Shown here piece after piece: positions 6,388-8,695 of a stretch of DNA of 8,695 nt. Source of the stretch: CAYYBZ01 sp964470285 [NCBI: uncultured Oligoflexia bacterium] (GTDB taxonomy: Bacteria; Bdellovibrionota_G; CAYYBZ01); assembly GCA_964470285.1 (NCBI GenBank), contig CAYYBZ010000062.1, positions 1 through 8,695 on the forward strand. The letters run 5' to 3'. How positions within the stretch are numbered: the first letter of the stretch is position 1; each line of letters starts with the position of its first letter. The position numbers and the translations under genes were made by a program. The notes below the pieces were generated by a model, which saw nothing but the letters and a program-made list of their open reading frames with translations, did no database searches and was not told the DNA's origin.

Positions 6388-7323
6388 TTAAACAAACAGC
6401 GAAGATACAGAATCAGAATTATGAATTCTTCTTATCGCTTCTCCCAGAACATTTGCAATTGAGAGAACTTCTATCTTCTTGCAATTCATGGCATCTTCTC
6501 TTAAGGGAATTGTGTCCGTTACCGCCAAACCAATAATCTCAGATTTTCCAAGCCTTTCTATTGCGGGACCTGAAAGAACGGGATGGGTTGCACATGCATA
6601 AACCTTTGTAGCGCCTCGCTTTAACAGTTCAGGAACCGCCTGGGTAAGTGAACCGGCCGTATCTATCATATCGTCTATTATAACGGCCTCTTTACCTTCG
6701 ACATTTCCGATGACATTCATAACTTCCGAAACATTAGCCACTTCTCTTCTTTTATCAATTATTGCCAGTCCGGCTTCAAGCCTTTTGGCATGAGCCCTTG
6801 CTCTTTCAACTCCCCCGGCATCGGGTGAAACAATCACGAGACCCTTGTTTTCTTTTTTCTTTATCCATTCAAGAGTAACGGTTGATGCATAAAGGTGATC
6901 GAAGGGGATGTTAAAAAAACCCTGAATCTGACCCGCATGCAGATCCATACTTAAAACCCTGTTAGCCCCGGCTGCCGTAATTAGATCCGCTACAAGCTTT
7001 GCCGTTATCGGGGTTCTGGGAGCCACTTTTCTGTCCTGACGCGCATATGCATAGTAAGGGATAACCGCGGTGATTCTGTCGGCTGAAGCTCTTCTAAGAG
7101 CATCAACCATAATTAAAAGTTCCATTAAATAATCATTTGCCGGATTGCAAAGCGACTGAACTACGAAAACATCTTTTCCCCTGACGTTTTCATTCAGCTC
7201 AACCCATGTCTCACCGTCTAAAAACCTTTTCACCGTAGCATTGCCCAGAGGCGTTCTTAAAAAGCCGCATATTTTCTCGGCAAGCATTTTATTCGAATTT
7301 CCTGAAAAAACCGTTAAATCCAC
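6388..7323 (-). CDS. prs: Ribose-phosphate pyrophosphokinase (PRPP synthetase)
   Basis: A 311-residue class I enzyme of usual length that transfers pyrophosphate from ATP to ribose 5-phosphate. PRPP feeds purine, pyrimidine, histidine, tryptophan and NAD synthesis. Visible motifs are [16 protein letters not shown] (34-49), [10 protein letters not shown] (90-99, ATP site), [13 protein letters not shown] (125-137, metal-binding H129), [11 protein letters not shown] (165-175), the flexible catalytic loop KRREVAN (191-197) and the PRPP loop [13 protein letters not shown] (214-226). The start is GTG (7323-7321) with a strong Shine-Dalgarno, AAGGGG, seven to eight bases upstream. It heads the prs-rplY-pth-ychF unit and has its own promoter, so it does not depend on hflKC transcription. 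Confidence 0.97.
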   Translation of the reverse strand: MDLTVFSGNSNKMLAEKICGFLRTPLGNATVKRFLDGETWVELNENVRGKDVFVVQSLCNPANDYLMELLIMVDALRRASADRITAVIPYYAYARQDRKVAPRTPITAKLVADLITAAGANRVLSMDLHAGQIQGFFNIPFDHLYASTVTLEWIKKKENKGLVIVSPDAGGVERARAHAKRLEAGLAIIDKRREVANVSEVMNVIGNVEGKEAVIIDDMIDTAGSLTQAVPELLKRGATKVYACATHPVLSGPAIERLGKSEIIGLAVTDTIPLREDAMNCKKIEVLSIANVLGEAIRRIHNSDSVSSLFV

Positions 7324-7360
7324 TTACTTACCCCTTTTAAAGTTTTCCTTGGAACGCGCA

Positions 7361-7388
7361 TTTATATCACATTATTAATAAAGGTCAA
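7361..7388 (-). promoter_or_regulatory. Sigma70-type promoter for prs-rplY-pth-ychF
   Basis: On the minus strand, TTGACC (7388-7383) and TATAAA (7366-7361) are separated by 16 bases. The -35 matches consensus at five of six positions. The predicted start near 7354 gives a leader of about 30 bases before the GTG of prs. The promoter begins about 20 bases after the last codon of the remnant gene described next. Confidence 0.6.
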
Positions 7389-7406
7389 TAGGTTATACGC
7401 TAGATT

Positions 7407-7584
7407 TCAGGGCTTTTTTGTAAACGTAAAATCTTTAATATCGGCCACCGGCCCGTAGCATATAAGGGTGTCACCGGGGTCAATGGTCATGACGATTTTT
7501 CTTCGTTGATTATTCTGGGTTAGCAATTCCGAATCTCTGGTAGTGAAGCCCGTACCTGACCACTATCGCTGTTATTGCTCCCAT
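7407..7584 (-). pseudogene. Remnant of a membrane protein with C-terminal TrkA_C domain (frameshifted, internally deleted)
   Basis: Three fragments read in order after hflC. An ATG at 7584 begins MGAITAIVV. A one-base frame change near 7560 then gives SGTGFTTRDSELL followed by TQNNQRRKIVM, resembling the F(S/T)GxGFTTxExE...RRxIxM region between membrane segments of small TrkA_C-containing membrane proteins. This joins directly to TIDPGDTLICYGPVADIKDF, resembling the PGDTLILYG end of a TrkA_C (RCK_C) domain, and ends at TGA 7409-7407. A full protein of this kind, as I recall the family, is over 200 residues; about 57 codons remain. The second frame has an upstream in-frame TAG (7565-7563) and no proper start. 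I infer an eroded gene that has lost its second and third membrane segments and most of its regulatory domain. A short functional peptide cannot be excluded. Confidence 0.5.
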
Positions 7585-7603
7585 TTATTCCGTCTTTGTG
7601 AAT

Positions 7604-8533
7604 TTAACGATACTTCTTTAAATACTTCAAATATTCACTATCCGTTGAAAGAAAAATAAAACTGTCCTCTTTAATGGCACTGTCGTAAGACTCCATCGTC
7701 TTTAAAAATTTATAAAATTCTTTACCTCTATTATAGGCGTTTGCATAAATCTTGGTAACTTCCGCGTCCGCTTTACCTTTTATTTCCTGAGCCCGCTTAT
7801 AAGCTCCCGACTCAATCTGCTTTACTTCCCTTTCCATTCTTCCTAAAATTTCGGCCTTTTTGCCCTTTCCCTCGGATCTGAATTTTTCAGCAATTCTGTT
7901 ACGCTCGGAAACCATTCTCTCAAAAACTTTTTGCTGAACACTCTGTTCATAGTTAATTCTCTTTATCATTACGTCAATTAGCGCAATACCGAACTGAGGA
8001 ACTACCTTTGCAGACTCATCAAAGATTTCATGCGTAAGCTTATCTCTTCCGAAGCTGATATTTTCAAGCTTGAATCTATCGCCTAAATCTATGTCAATAT
8101 GATCGGTTTCCAGAATGTCGTTAGTATTCCTGACCACTTCTACAAGAAGATGATTGGAAATAACGTTTCTTGTTGCGCCGTCTATAACGTCATCCAGCCT
8201 CCTATGCGCCTCTCTTTCGCTTTTAACCGTCTGATAGAATTTTAATGAGTCTATGATTTTCCATCTGGCCGTAACGTCCACTCTTATATATTTTTTGTCC
8301 TTTGTCGGTATCTGATTTGGGTCTCCGTCCCATTCAAGTATTCTTTTATCAAAATACTTTATCTCCTGAATAAAAGGCTTCTTGAAATGAAGTCCCGCTT
8401 TGACTATGGGATCACCGACAGGTTTGCCGAACTGAACCTTGATAGCCTGAGTGTATTCAGTAGTTATAAAGGTGGACATCTTAAAAGCTATAAAAAGAAT
8501 TACTGCTGCAACTATTAAGGTAACCGCTTTCAT
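7604..8533 (-). CDS. hflC: HflC, SPFH/band-7 membrane protease modulator
   Basis: A 309-residue protein with one N-terminal membrane anchor (about 2-20, VTLIVAAVILFIAFKM) and a short N-terminal cytoplasmic end. The SPFH/band-7 domain follows (about 22-190), including VQFGKPV (33-39) and AGLHFKKPFIQEIKYFDKR (46-64). A charged coiled coil (about 195-265) is rich in Arg, Glu, Lys and Ala. The C-terminus reads GKEFYKFLKTMESYD (270-284) then FLSTDSEYLKYLKK (294-307), typical of HflC. In E. coli, HflC and HflK form a large periplasmic-side cage around the FtsH protease and modulate its action. The ATG overlaps the hflK stop (ATGA) and has GGGGG six bases upstream, so the two subunits are translationally coupled. 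Confidence 0.94.
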   Translation of the reverse strand: MKAVTLIVAAVILFIAFKMSTFITTEYTQAIKVQFGKPVGDPIVKAGLHFKKPFIQEIKYFDKRILEWDGDPNQIPTKDKKYIRVDVTARWKIIDSLKFYQTVKSEREAHRRLDDVIDGATRNVISNHLLVEVVRNTNDILETDHIDIDLGDRFKLENISFGRDKLTHEIFDESAKVVPQFGIALIDVMIKRINYEQSVQQKVFERMVSERNRIAEKFRSEGKGKKAEILGRMEREVKQIESGAYKRAQEIKGKADAEVTKIYANAYNRGKEFYKFLKTMESYDSAIKEDSFIFLSTDSEYLKYLKKYR

Positions 8534-8695
8534 TCGACACCCCCTTTCTGCCTGGCAACATCTTTCAGATCAAAATGAGGCAGCAAAGTTTTTGCAGCAG
8601 GGTCCATTATATAGACATATTTTGCCCTGCCCAGAACCTCCTGCATCTTTTCAAGATAAATTCTTGCTTTTGTAACCTCCGGGGCTTTTACATAC
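8530..8695 (-). CDS. hflK: HflK, C-terminal end only (5' part outside window)
   Basis: The last 54 codons of a gene running in from the right edge. The readable end includes YVKAPEVTKARIYLEKMQEV, then LGRAKYVYIMDP and LLPHFDLKDVARQKGGVE, ending at TGA 8532-8530. The AP-x-VT-x-x-R-x-YLE-x-M-x-EVL pattern and the closing LLP motif are typical of the HflK C-terminus after its band-7 domain and coiled coil. Its stop overlaps the hflC start by ATGA, the usual hflK-hflC arrangement. The catalogued role is as HflC's partner in the FtsH-regulating complex. The N-terminal membrane and band-7 parts cannot be seen here. Confidence 0.88.
   Translation of the reverse strand, partial: YVKAPEVTKARIYLEKMQEVLGRAKYVYIMDPAAKTLLPHFDLKDVARQKGGVE

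Noticed and set aside
7324-7603. tRNA or small RNA gene in the prs-hflC gap
   Set aside because: I found no cloverleaf, T-loop GTTCRANYC or CCA-like end. The gap is explained by the prs promoter and the remnant coding fragments.

Overview
The window is a compact, AT-rich piece of bacterial chromosome made almost entirely of core genes on the minus strand. In transcription order (right to left) these are hflK (end only), hflC, the remains of a membrane/TrkA_C gene, prs, rplY (ctc), pth, ychF, rpsF, rpsR, rplI and dnaB. A Fis-like gene on the plus strand converges on the end of dnaB. A radical-SAM gene on the minus strand runs off the left edge. An HflK/HflC pair, a long CTC-type L25, a Fis-family protein and the order prs-rplY-pth-ychF-rpsF-rpsR-rplI-dnaB together suggest a Gram-negative bacterium of the deltaproteobacterial (Desulfobacterota) type or an allied lineage. 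That placement is an inference from gene order and families, not from a search.

Layout. 1-798: radical-SAM protein of the TYW1-like group, C-terminus missing. 799-958: short AT-rich divergent intergenic region. 959-1258 (+): small Fis-like DNA-binding protein. 1286-2647: replicative helicase DnaB. 2714-3844: ribosomal proteins L9, S18 and S6. 3845-3973: promoter and a structured leader in front of rpsF. 3974-6362: YchF, peptidyl-tRNA hydrolase and L25/CTC, tightly spaced. 6388-7323: PRPP synthetase with its own promoter. 7407-7584: remains of a gene apparently reduced to about a quarter of its length. 7604-8695: HflC and the end of HflK.

Functionally this is a translation and growth block: PRPP supply for nucleotide synthesis, three ribosomal proteins of the rpsF cluster plus the 5S-binding L25, ribosome-associated YchF, peptidyl-tRNA recycling by Pth, and the replication helicase. 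HflK and HflC are membrane-protease (FtsH) regulators and form a separate unit upstream. Two good sigma70-type promoters can be read directly, before prs (TTGACC-16-TATAAA) and before rpsF (TTGCAT-17-TATAAA), so at least two transcription units follow hflKC. Four genes use non-ATG starts: GTG for prs and dnaB, TTG for pth and the radical-SAM gene.

I find no mobile element, CRISPR array, tRNA, rRNA, defence island or evidently new multi-gene system. The items most worth a second look are the eroded gene after hflC, the rpsF leader with mutually exclusive pairings over the ribosome binding site, the competing hairpins between rplI and dnaB, and a lysine in place of a usual active-site asparagine in Pth.
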